64,000 nucleotides of DNA from Anastatus disparis (taxonomy: Eukaryota > Arthropoda > Insecta > Hymenoptera > Eupelmidae): contig JAFFSR010000316.1 of NCBI GenBank assembly GCA_017163975.1, positions 3,384,001-3,448,000 on the forward strand, read 5' to 3'. A program made the translations under genes and the position numbers. A model generated the notes under the pieces. The model was not told where the DNA came from and searched no databases. It saw only the letters and a program-made list of their open reading frames with translations. Shown in pieces: positions 44,830 through 54,284 of the stretch. Within the stretch, counting starts at the first letter, position 1; each line of letters opens with the position of its first letter.

Positions 44830-46306
44830 ATGGATATTTTAGAAAAACAATATTTTGATCCACAGCATGAAGCAGGGTTTTCAGGAGCACGAAATTTAAT
44901 CAGAGTAAATAAAAAAAAATTTTCTTCGGAAAAAATTAAAAAATGGTTAACGAAGCACGATACATACACTTTACACAAAACTATACATCGAAAATTCCCA
45001 CGCTTATATTACGATGTTGACGCTATTGATCAAGTATGGGAGGCAGATCTCATACAATTAACATCATTAAAAAATTATAATGACGGCATCGGTTATTTAC
45101 TAGTTGTGATTGACGTTTTAAGCAAATTCGTGTGGGTACAACCTTTGCGCGATAAGACTTGCCAGGAAGTTACTAAAGGTTTTAAAAAAATAATAGACTC
45201 CAACAAAACCCGCTATCCTTCTATGCTTCAAACCGATCGTGGAAAAGAATTTGTTGGAGGGGCATTACAAAAATTTCTTAAAGATAATGATATAAGATAT
45301 CGTGTAGTTACAAATCCTGATGTTAAGAGGCGGCCGTATCATTCTGTCCTTGTCTAATCTAAATTTTCGTTATTATAAATAAATAAAATATTTTCATAGA
45401 AAAGTAAGACAACCGCCCAATAGAGCAAAAGACAAGCAAACGATTCTTTTCTATGAAAAAATATGAAATTTTGATTATTTTTCGAGTGAAGTCTGAAACG
45501 AAAAAACAGTCAAATCAACTCAATCAAGTTCGATTGTTTTTTCGTTTCACACTTCACTCGAAAAATAATCAAAATTTCATATTTTTCATAGAAAAGAAAC
45601 GTTTGCCTGGCCTTTGGCTCTATTGGGCGGTTGTCTTACTTTTCTATGAAAATATTTTATTTATTTATACTAACGAAAATTTAGATTAGACAAGGACAGA
45701 ATGATACGACCTCCTCTTAAAGCGGCTGTTGTAGAACGTTTCAACAGAACCTTAAAAGAACGTATGTATCGATATTTTACGTTCCAAAATACAAAACGTT
45801 ATATAGACGTCTTGCAACATATAGTTGACGCATACAATAAGACACCTCATTCGACTATAAAAATGCCACCAGCTTCAGTGACTATTTATAACGCGAGTGT
45901 AGCTAGAAAAAATTTAGTTGAACGTGCACAGCAGAGACAGCCTGTTCGTAAAAACCTAGATTCAAAACTGGACAGTATGTACGTATAAGTAGAAAAAAAC
46001 GTTTTTGAAAAAGGTGCAACTAAATCATGGAGTGAAGAAATATTTAAAATATTTCGTGTTTTAAAAAGACAGAATTTATTCATTTATGAGTTACACGACT
46101 TGCAGGGAGAAGAAATTGAAGGTTTTTTTTATCCCGAAGAACTTGTTGTCGTTGATAAAGAAAGAGTAGAGCAGCAAGAGTTTAAAATTGATAAGATATT
46201 AGGTAGCAAAGGAAAAGGATCAAAAAAACAGTATTACGTAAGTTGGGTTGGATATCCCGATAAATTCAATTCTTGGGTTCCCGCTTCGGAGTTGAAAAAA
46301 CTGTAA
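44830..46306 (+). pseudogene. INT: Retroviral-type integrase with chromodomain, split by MITE
   Basis: Order: N-terminal region (44830 start, MDILEKQYFDPQHEAGFSGA), rve core with first Asp in VWEADLIQLTSL, second Asp in LQTDRGKEF and catalytic Glu in VVERFNRTLKERM. The chromodomain-like end is KIDKILGSKGKGSKKQYYVS and WVGYPDKFNSWVPASELK. The enzyme inserts the element DNA into chromosomes, giving the 6-bp duplication. It is interrupted by MITE D (45327-45716), exactly removable. An in-frame TAA at 45986-45988 separates the core from the chromodomain part, so the copy is inactive as read even without the MITE. Confidence 0.92.
45327..45716. mobile_element. TTAA-flanked palindromic MITE (copy D)
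   Basis: TTAA at 45323-45326 and 45717-45720. Ends GAGGCGGCCGTATCATTCTG and its near-complement, then TCCTTGTCTAAT. The inner part is a long palindrome around ACAGTCAAATCAACTCAATC. It lies inside the integrase core domain. Confidence 0.92.
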
Positions 46307-46308
46307 TA

Positions 46309-47098
46309 ATGAATCAAAACGATTTTACCATTGTACTACCAAGCAACAGTAGTTTAAAATATTTTCCAAACAACGCTACTACAAATTATTCAACACGATT
46401 ACCTCATCAAGTACAATTGATAGGTAAGTGGGTTGTTGGAATCTCTGAAATTCATATACCGTGCTCGAGTCTTCATTTACAAGTTAAAGATACAATAATA
46501 ACTGACTATAAAGGAAGTAAAGGAGTAAATTCGTTTCAACACGGAACGTATAACTCTATGCACACTCTTATTCATGCTATAAACGATGGTTTACTTAAAT
46601 TTCACGAAAACGAAGTGCGTGAAAAACTCTCATACAATGAAAAAGGTGGTTTTGTGTATTTAAAGCAGTTTCAGAATAAAAAGAAGCTGAATTCACGGAT
46701 AACGTTAAACGTATCTTAGGTTTTGAAAATGGTACTTATGCAGTTTACGAAGCAACGCAACAAAAGGGACAAACGATACAGGCCTCACGCTAGTAGGTGA
46801 TCAGCCAGCGAGCCTATCAAGAGCTATTCCTGATCAACTTTTTGTTTACTCTAATCTTTGCGAACCGTCAATAGTAGGAGATACTCACGCGCCTCTGTTA
46901 CGAATTGTTAATATTGAAGCAAATAAATTTAATTTTGGATCTACAATAGTCAAAAGATTTACGCCTGTTAATTATGTTCCACTTCTAAACAATAGATTTC
47001 AAATTGTTGATATAGATATAAGAGATCAATTCGGTAAACCTATAGCATTCGAGTTTGGGACAGTGACGGTAGCACTACATTTTAAAAGGGAGTATTGA
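46309..47098 (+). pseudogene. Minor capsid (penton-like) protein, frame-broken
   Basis: ATG at 46309 follows the integrase stop by 2 bases. The first frame has FTIVLPSNSSLKYFPNNATT, YSTRLPHQVQLIGKWVVGIS and EIHIPCSS, and ends at 46719. A shifted frame then gives RILGFENGTYAVYEATQ and stops. A third frame from about 46785 gives SLSRAIPDQLFVYSNLCEP and VNYVPLLNNRFQIVDIDIRD, ending at 47098. Compared with the left copy, about 35-40 residues between these parts are missing, so there is a small deletion plus frameshifts. The TLPSNSS...LP start is typical of a widespread Polinton capsid-associated protein; the vertex role is family inference. Confidence 0.8.
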
Positions 47099-47108
47099 AG
47101 AAATAATT

Positions 47109-47648
47109 ATGAGCATTCACGATGTATATTATCAACATCAAGTGGGAGAGGGGAGAGGGGTAAGAAACGTCTTTGTTGGTGCACCGCGGATGCGTGGCCA
47201 TGGATTGGGGTCTTGGTTTTCTGGATTGTTTCGGAGTGCATTACCGTTCTTAGCTAAAGGTGCTCGTGCTGTTGGTAAGGAAGCTCTGCGCGCAGGCGCT
47301 AATATTCTTGGGGATATTGGTGAAAATAATATCAGTTTTAAAGAATCTTTTAAGAATCGCATGAACGAATCGGGAAAAAATCTTAAACGTAAAGCTGGCG
47401 ATAAAATAAATAAAATGATGGAGGGATCGGGGTATAATACATCGACACGCAAACGATATCGACAGTCTTCTCCCACTTCCGCAGCGCGACGGATCGCTTC
47501 AAAATCGAAAATAAAACGCTCCAAAGTGACTAAAGTTAAACGTGCAAGTAAGAAGAAAAATAAAACAAACAAAAAAGAACGTAATATTAAAAAAAGAGTG
47601 AAAATTAATAACAAGAAAATAAAAAAAGTTGGTGATATATTTGATTAA
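47109..47648 (+). CDS. Basic core-like minor protein (Polinton)
   Basis: An intact frame of 179 residues beginning MSIHDVYYQHQVGEGRGVRN, with VFVGAPRMRGHGLGSWFSGL, LPFLAKGARAVGKEALRAGA and a GSGY site, ending in a Lys/Arg-rich tail. Same gene, order and spacing as 23397-23972 of the left copy. It probably packs inside the capsid and may be cut by the protease at GxG sites; this is inference from adenovirus core and pVI-like proteins. Confidence 0.8.
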   Translation: MSIHDVYYQHQVGEGRGVRNVFVGAPRMRGHGLGSWFSGLFRSALPFLAKGARAVGKEALRAGANILGDIGENNISFKESFKNRMNESGKNLKRKAGDKINKMMEGSGYNTSTRKRYRQSSPTSAARRIASKSKIKRSKVTKVKRASKKKNKTNKKERNIKKRVKINNKKIKKVGDIFD

Positions 47649-47650
47649 AA

Positions 47651-48965
47651 ATGTCTTTTTTTACACAGTCACTCGGAAGCTTGTCTCAAGACAGAGCTTG
47701 ATATTTTCTCGCTACCTCCTACACAGACAGCTATAGAATCGAGCAGATGGGTATTTTACAAACCCGTTTCGTCTTTGAGCGACGAGAGTCCGATCGAATT
47801 CTGTGTAAATTCACAAAACGAGGACTACTTAGATCTAGCGCATACTATGCTCAAAGTGAGTGTAAAATTGACACCGTACAAGAAGGAGACAGACGGTCTC
47901 GTAGCACCAATCAACAACTTTTTACATTCGCTATTCAATCAGGTTGATGTATACTTTAATAATAAATTAGTTTCACCAGCAAATAACGCATACCCTTACA
48001 GAGCATATCTCGAAACTCTCTTAAACTACGGACCAGCTGCAAAACAATCGCATTTAACATCGGTTTTATGGGCCAGCGATACCGCGGGTGAAATGGATGA
48101 ACTTCCCGGATCAGAAAAAAATACAGGCTTAAGAATAAGACAAAACTTTTTATCAAACAATAAGACCGTCGATTTAATAGGACATTTACACTGCGACGTT
48201 TTTAACCAAGATCGATTTCTGCTTAATGGGGTCGAAATGCGTTTGAGACTAGTTCGCTCCAAAGATATTTTTTGTTTAATGGATGCTTCGGATAATAATT
48301 ACGGAGTTCATATCACAGAGGCAACTTTACTTGTACGTCGTGTAAAAATAAGCCCAACTGTCATGATTGCTCATGCAAAAGCTCTGAGTTCAACTACAGC
48401 CAAATATCCTCTTACGCGTGTAGAAGTAAAAACCTTTACTATGCACAGCGGTATAATGGGGGAATCTTTAGAAAATGTTATTCTCGGCCAGCTGCCGAAA
48501 AGAATTATAATCGGGTTTGTTGATAACAAAGCCTTCAACGGAGACAAAAAACTTAATCCGTTTAATTTTAAAAATTATTCGATAAACTTTTTGTCTCTTT
48601 ACGTTGACGGACAACAAATACCGAGTAAACCCTTACAACCACAGTTTGATGAAAAATCACCTCAATACATAGAGGCATATCATACATTATTCTCAGGCAC
48701 AGGGATACATTTTATGAACGAGGGAAACGATATCGATAGACAGGATTACGCAAATGGATTTTGTCTTTTCGCTTTCGATCTTACGCCAGATCTTTCAGCG
48801 CACTTTGCCGGTCACTGGAATCTTGTAAAAAACGGTACAGTTAGAATAGAAGTAGGGTTTGATAAAGCGTTATCGAAAACCATAAATTGTGTTGTTTATG
48901 CAGAGTTTGATAACGTATTAGAAATAGACGCTGCCCGTCAAATCGTTGTTGATTATAACTCGTAA
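47651..48965 (+). pseudogene. MCP: Major capsid protein (double jelly roll), N-terminal frame break
   Basis: ATG at 47651 opens a short frame (MSFFTQSLGSLSQ) that stops before 47701. The main frame is open from about 47694 to 48965 and covers nearly the whole protein: PPTQTAIESSRW, DYLDLAHTML, VDVYFNNKLVSP, YPYRAYLETLLNYG, LNGVEMRLRLVRSKDIFCLM, ATLLVRRVKISPT, KYPLTRVEVKTF, FCLFAFDLTPD and a VVDYNS end. It would build the icosahedral shell. A one- or two-base shift between about 47670 and 47694 is the only visible damage. It ends with TAA and no terminator structure. Confidence 0.92.
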
Positions 48966-49092
48966 AAATGTTCCTCCCCCTCCACTCTACATTATCGCTT
49001 CAGCTAAATGAAAACATGACACAAAAACTTTTCGAACTATCAGTCTGTTTGTACCCTTTTTACAGTCCAGTCGTAATCTTTTCGCCAGCATT

Positions 49093-49905
49093 ATGAATAA
49101 AATAGATTATATAATCGACATTCAAGCATTTCACGATAAAGACGGAGATTTTTTACCGAAAGAAATCGCTGTTCTCGGATTCGAGTGTAATTTCGTCTCA
49201 CACTGGATGATAAAACCGCCTTACAGCTGTTCAAAATTAACAAGAGGATTGTTAGCAACAAACAGCTACCTATCGTGCTTTCATCACGGGATCGCGTGGT
49301 TCGACGGTGAATCAAATCTAGACGATGTATATAATGTACTACGTGAAGTCGCAAGGAACGCAGTACGTATTTTCGTGCGAGGCGCGCAAAAACAAGAGTT
49401 ACTCGAACGAATTCTTTCTCGACAGATTATTAATCTAGAAGAATACAGCTGTCCCTCCTTCAAAAATTTACCACGAACAAGCAATCATTATTGTTTCTAT
49501 CACGGTATAAAAGGAGAAAATTTTAGCTGTGCTTTGACTCATGTATACAAGTTGAAAGCCTGGCTCATGAAAACAATTTATATACCGATACGAAAAGAAG
49601 AATCAACAGACAAGCCCGATAGTCAAGAAAAAAATAAAATCATCAATATTCATAATAAAATTAAAGAATCAGATCTAGATAACGAATCACCACGGTCAAC
49701 CGACTGCTCTACCCCCACTACTGTCATTGAAAATTTAAGCAGCAGTGAGAACGATATTACAGAAGAAAATATCTACGATAATATCAGTGATGAACTCGTT
49801 GCAAGTGCTGAAAGGTCTCAAAAAGATTCCTGCCAAGACAGTGGGTGTGTTTCCTGCAGACAAGATTCCTCTAATCTGGGAAAAACCGTGTGCCCTTGTA
49901 GTTAA
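49093..49905 (+). CDS. Conserved Polinton protein of unknown role
   Basis: An intact frame of 270 residues starting MNKIDYIIDIQAFHDKDGDF. The ordered half carries KEIAVLGFE, HWMIKPPYSCSKL, FHHGIAWFDGESNLDDVYNV, RIFVRGAQKQELLERILS, EYSCPSFKNL and SCALTHVYKLKAWL. The rest is an acidic, Ser-rich tail. The left copy (20842-21857) keeps all these blocks. An exonuclease-like fold (IDIQ start, spaced acidic residues) is a possibility only. Its last 116 bases overlap the protease start in another frame, suggesting coupled expression. Confidence 0.75.
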   Translation: MNKIDYIIDIQAFHDKDGDFLPKEIAVLGFECNFVSHWMIKPPYSCSKLTRGLLATNSYLSCFHHGIAWFDGESNLDDVYNVLREVARNAVRIFVRGAQKQELLERILSRQIINLEEYSCPSFKNLPRTSNHYCFYHGIKGENFSCALTHVYKLKAWLMKTIYIPIRKEESTDKPDSQEKNKIINIHNKIKESDLDNESPRSTDCSTPTTVIENLSSSENDITEENIYDNISDELVASAERSQKDSCQDSGCVSCRQDSSNLGKTVCPCS

Positions 49906-50308
49906 TCTCGATGAAAGCTCAAAACCAGGGTCTCATTGGGTTGCAATTTACGTCGATTCCGATGGACAGGGGACTTACTTTGACAGCTATGGATTACCCC
50001 CAACCGTACCAGATCACATCGATCGCCTTAGAAGAAACTGCCGAGTGTACGAGTGGAACATACAGCAACTACAGAACCTTAATTCTGATGTGTGTGGGCA
50101 GTATTGTGTCGATTTTTTGTTTTATATGTCTCATAATTATTCTCTTAACATGTTTTGTACGTTATTTTCAACCGATACAAAGGATAATGATAGATTAAGC
50201 CTTATATTATTTAACCGAATTATGAATGTAAAAAAGAAACAAACAAATAAAAAAGAAATTATATGTGCCCAGTGCAATCAAGTGTCTAAAGCAAAAAATA
50301 TTATGTAA
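49790..50308 (+). CDS. PRO: Adenovirus-type maturation cysteine protease (Polinton)
   Basis: ATG at 49790 (MNSLQVLKGLKKIPAKTVGV) gives 172 residues, intact. Catalytic His in GSHWVAIYV, acidic residue in YFDSYGLPP, then EWNIQQLQNLNSDVCGQYC with the Gln and nucleophilic Cys. The enzyme would cleave capsid and core precursors during maturation. The start overlaps the preceding gene by 116 bases, as in the left copy. Unusually, the last 51 codons (from 50154) lie inside the right TIR, so the left TIR holds a mirror fragment of this gene. The Cys-containing tail (IICAQCNQVSKAKNIM) is not found in the left-copy protease. Confidence 0.93.
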   Translation: MNSLQVLKGLKKIPAKTVGVFPADKIPLIWEKPCALVVNLDESSKPGSHWVAIYVDSDGQGTYFDSYGLPPTVPDHIDRLRRNCRVYEWNIQQLQNLNSDVCGQYCVDFLFYMSHNYSLNMFCTLFSTDTKDNDRLSLILFNRIMNVKKKQTNKKEIICAQCNQVSKAKNIM

Positions 50309-51795
50309 TGTGTATGCCTGTGTGTGCGTGTGTACGTATGAGTATGTGAATAACTTCCAATATTTTTTGACTTTAAATATATATGTAAATAAAAAATAAG
50401 ACTTGCAAAGTCGTATTACTCCGAAACTTATATACTTGTATCGTCGTTGTAATAATTTTATAAAAATAAATGTATCAAACAAATATATCTCTATTTATTT
50501 CTATACCCCTTCCATCATTTTTTCTCTAAAGTTAATATTTCATTCTTATAATTAAAATTTTTCTTCAATTTTTACTAATTTTTAAATATAATTTTTAATA
50601 ATAATTTATTATCATCGATATTTATTTATTATTAGCATTCATTATTAAAATTTTCTATAGTCTAAAAAAGGAATATGATGTAAAATGAACTGTATATTAC
50701 TATATATTTTTTTTTAATAATCAATTGAGAAAAGTATTTTCATACATTGGTGTAACGCATACACCATCTAAGCATAAGGTGCATGTTAAAGTCGATATAA
50801 AAGGACAGAGATACTGGGCAAGACGGTCATTGGGTATTCTATAGGGCATAGTCTTCGGCGCCGTACGACGTACTTCGGCTTTACCGACAAGGAGAAACGA
50901 TGAGAGAGAGAGAGAGAGAGAGAGAGAACGGGTAAGCAATGTAGTCGAGAGCGAATGCACTGGTCGTGCAGCATAATATAGGTCATAATATAAACATCCC
51001 AAGTTTTAGAGTACGCATGCACCCACACAAGTGTAGCGTACGCTCTAACGGGGGTCATTCTATTTCTGGCGCTGCTGTTACCCCCACCACTCGTACATCT
51101 CCACTCGTTGTTGTACACACGCTTATACGTTAATACTAGCTGGTTACACAGACACACACAGTTGTAAAGCTTATATATATATATATATATATACATACAT
51201 ATATATACATATATACATCACTTGTACAATGTAGTGTTGATTTTCAGGGTTTTTCTCTTTTTTCCACTTGTAAAATATCACTCTTTAAATTCGTAAATGC
51301 AGGAAAATATACAAAATCGGTAAATATATACAAATATACAAATCGGTAATATATCAATAATATTAAAAACTTGAAATATTCTAAAATTATACCAAGTGAC
51401 AAACTCTCAAAAAATCCGTATCTCTTAAAAAAATTCAATTTCACTAATTTTTTCAATAATTCTTTTCAATAATTTTTTTTCAATAATCTACTGATTTTAA
51501 CATTTTTCATTTTTTCATTTATTTTTTCATTTTTTCATTTATTTTTTCATTTATTATTATTAACATTTATTATTTATTATTAACATTTATTATTTATTAT
51601 TTAACATTTATTATTTATTTTTATTTTCCACGAAATTCCCGATTATCGAGAAGCGAGATAAGGCCGAGCGATAAGGCTCTCAGCAGACCGAATCGGCATA
51701 CGCGTACCCCAAAACCGGCATTCTCGCCCCCGGGGGCGAGTATGGCGGTCCTCTGTGACGTCACAACTGTCTGGAGTTCTCGCCCCCTTTCTACT
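50154..51795. repeat. Polinton right TIR
   Basis: About 1,642 bp, the inverted partner of 36706-38355, with few differences (shorter (GA)n run at 50901-50928, scattered substitutions). It carries TGACGTCA at 51756-51763 and the CTCGCCCCCGGGGGCGAG palindrome at 51723-51740. Confidence 0.95.
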
Positions 51796-51801
51796 GATAT
51801 A

Positions 51802-53467
51802 TATTTTTAAAATGACTGGCAGCTCCATTGGAAATGGTGATGATTTCATCAAGATCTTGCGTAATATGTTTTTGTTTTAAGTTATCGATAATTAAATTAA
51901 TAGCCATTAGGGCATGAGACGAATCATGTTTAATATCGTCAGAGACGGTGACATAACTGACTGTTTTATCATTTCCAAAATAGCATACCGACGTAAATAT
52001 TGATATTTGGTTTTTACTTCAATGATAGCTTTGAATTTCATTTTGAAGCAGAACTGTCCAATTTTCTGCAAAATCGACATGAATAACTAATTGGAAGTCA
52101 TTATTTTTCGCTAAAAGTTAAACCTCTTTAATTGCTATACGTTGAATTTCTTTGACCAATTTATAAGCTCTTACAGTGAGAGCGCGCTCTCTTAACTCCA
52201 TTAAGAAATTTTCAATTGTGCTAGTTTTATTCAGTAAATTTGATTTTTCCCAAACACCATAAATTATTTCTTCATATAAATCTTCTTCTGTCAAAGAAAT
52301 TACTTGTAAATCAATAGAATCTCTAATGGGACATTCTTTACATTCTCTTAGTACACATTTGACATCATCTTTTGAACAAAAAAGTGAAGAACATATTTTC
52401 AATTCCAAATCTGCAATGTCTTGTTTATTCTCTTTTTTATAATTATTCAAAGCATCTAACATAAGTTTAAGATTCTCGCAGTAAACGCAAAGACACGAAT
52501 CGGTGGGTGGATGTGGTATAACTCACTTCGGTCTTAAAGCGTAGAATGTTGATTTACCAATTTTTGTTTTCATTTCAGGATTTTCGTCTTTAAATAATTG
52601 ATATATTTCTTTTATACTTCGCGTAAGAAAGCGTTTGACTTTTTTAGTTTTTATACCATTTTCTTTGATAGATACTGTGTCGCTTTTATTTGCACTTTGG
52701 CGAGAACAATTAAAATCATCGTTCAGATAATAATCCTTTACATTCATTACAATTTCACTATCCAAAGAATGGCCACAATAGTTCTCAGACTGCTTGTAAA
52801 TTTTTTTATTATTTACCAATGATCGTGCTTGATCAATCATATAAATAGTTACATTTGGTAAAACTGATAATAAATAATCTTTGGGAATATCACTCGATAT
52901 AATACTCAACAATCGCACTTTCTCAAGAAAATTTGAACAATTATCTAATGCAATTTTAATTTTCTTAAGCCATTTATTATTTGTTTTACATTCATTATTT
53001 TCATTCAATGCGGGCAAATCCGTTGTATCGTAGACTTTCATCATTTTACTTGCTATTTGTGAATCAAATGCATCGTTGATTTGTTTTCTTTTTCGGAGAG
53101 CATAAGTTTCTCGCATCTTAAAATTGATACTTTGAGGCATTTTAATTGGTGAAATGTTGAATTTCAAATTACTTGAAGTCTCGTTGAGCTGTTCTACCAC
53201 AGCCTCACTATGAATAAGATCTTCCGAAAATTGTTGACTGCTTGAAGTCGATGAAACAGGCGCATTTTTCACTTCATCTAATAATATTTTGTAACACGAA
53301 GGGCATACTTTATCTTCTCTAGAGAAAGAAGTATTTGGATACAAGCGCTTCAAAGACTCCGTTAGATCACCTAATTCTCTAAGCGGACTTTTGAAACAAT
53401 CATAAACAACTTTTTTGTGCCTTTCTTTTAAATCCTTGCACTTCATTTTAACAATCAGTGATGCCAT
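51802..53467 (-). pseudogene. Outer-element transposase, N-terminal and core part
   Basis: ATG at 53467 (MASLIVKMKCKDLKERHKK). A Cys-pair region (VCPSCYKIL) is followed by MRETYALRKRKQI, then KRFLTRSIKEIYQLFKDENP and IGKSTFYALRPK, then a CLCVYCENLKLMLDAL / CVLRECKECP zinc-finger-like region, and VIHVDFAENWTVLLQNEIQS with a likely catalytic Asp. Further on, VSDDIKHDSSHALMAI precedes NGAASHFKN at the Polinton junction. Three in-frame stops: TGA at 52521-52523, TAA at about 52116, TGA near 52024. Both TGAs fall where the family context suggests Trp. The protein would have been about 680 residues. Confidence 0.8.
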
Positions 53468-53618
53468 TATTGATATTTTGTTCAATGACAGATCGAAAAA
53501 AATAATTTTTCTTAAAAAACTTTATTTTTTATCCTCCTATTCTTATATTTTTAAACGCGTCAAATCGTTGATGAGAATGCAAAAAACGAATCATCGCCAC
53601 CTAGTAGTGACATGTGTC

Positions 53619-54062
53619 TTCTTCTTCTTCTTAATTATTATTTTGGCCTCTTGGCTTGCTTCATATGAGCGTTACGTCTTAGGCCATCACCAAGTGATTA
53701 TTATATTTTTTGTTTTTGTTGCCCAGTGGGACTTTTTATTATAATTCAAGTTTTGCCCAGAGGGACTTTTATATATATATATGTTTTTGTGTTCTTCGGG
53801 TTTATTCCCTCGGAAAACTTCGAAAACTATTTTTTCTAATTTTTCCTAGGGAATCAAACCCCGATCCACTGGGACGCAAGGTCAGTTGATTTTTACAACT
53901 GCACTTTTTCATCCCTTAGCGACGGAGCTCGTAAGTGTGTACTGCGTACAAAGCACATATAACAGAGGTGCTCGTTTGAAAAACAGCCGAGAGCGAGATT
54001 CGATCCCGGTTCCCCAAGCATACGAATCCAACGCTCCTACCGACTGTGCCACAGACCGGCTC
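53619..54062 (-). mobile_element. tRNA-derived SINE (family 2)
   Basis: On the minus strand it starts GAGCCGGTCTGTGGCACAGT with A-box TGGCACAGTCGG and B-box GGGATCGAATCTC, and ends in (AAG)n. A 13-bp target duplication AGTGACATGTGTC flanks it (53606-53618 and 54063-54075). It is about 444 bp, inserted between the transposase start and the right arm of the outer element. The tRNA-like head covers about 53985-54062. Confidence 0.9.
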
Positions 54063-54284
54063 AGTGACATGTGTCAACTCCCTATAAAATAAATTAAAAT
54101 TCTAGGCGCGAAATTCAAACTGATAAAAAAATTATATTCTTCAACAAAAAGAATTTTTATTATAATAATGTACCATAAAAAGAGGATAAATGGTTATGTA
54201 TTCTTTCATCAAAATAACTTTTTTTTTAAATTAAAAAATTTATATCTTCAGTTTTTAATCTTTAACGAAAATTGCGTCTCCTCA

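Larger units (their letters stand above)
36706..51795 (+). mobile_element. Complete Polinton/Maverick, 15.09 kb, no polymerase gene
   Basis: Starts AGTAGAAAGGGGGCGAGAAC, ends with the exact complement, and is flanked by a 6-bp duplication GATATA (36700-36705 and 51796-51801). A 6-bp duplication and AG...CT ends are the Polinton hallmark. TIRs are about 1.65 kb. The plus strand carries a small gene, packaging ATPase, two conserved small genes, integrase, minor capsid, core-like protein, major capsid, conserved unknown protein and protease; one gene is on the minus strand. No PolB motif is visible in any frame, although Polintons normally encode one of about 1,000 residues. MITEs interrupt two genes. 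Confidence 0.95.

Noticed and set aside
47138..47614. Minus-strand 158-residue frame
   Set aside because: Antisense of the core-like gene at 47109-47648.
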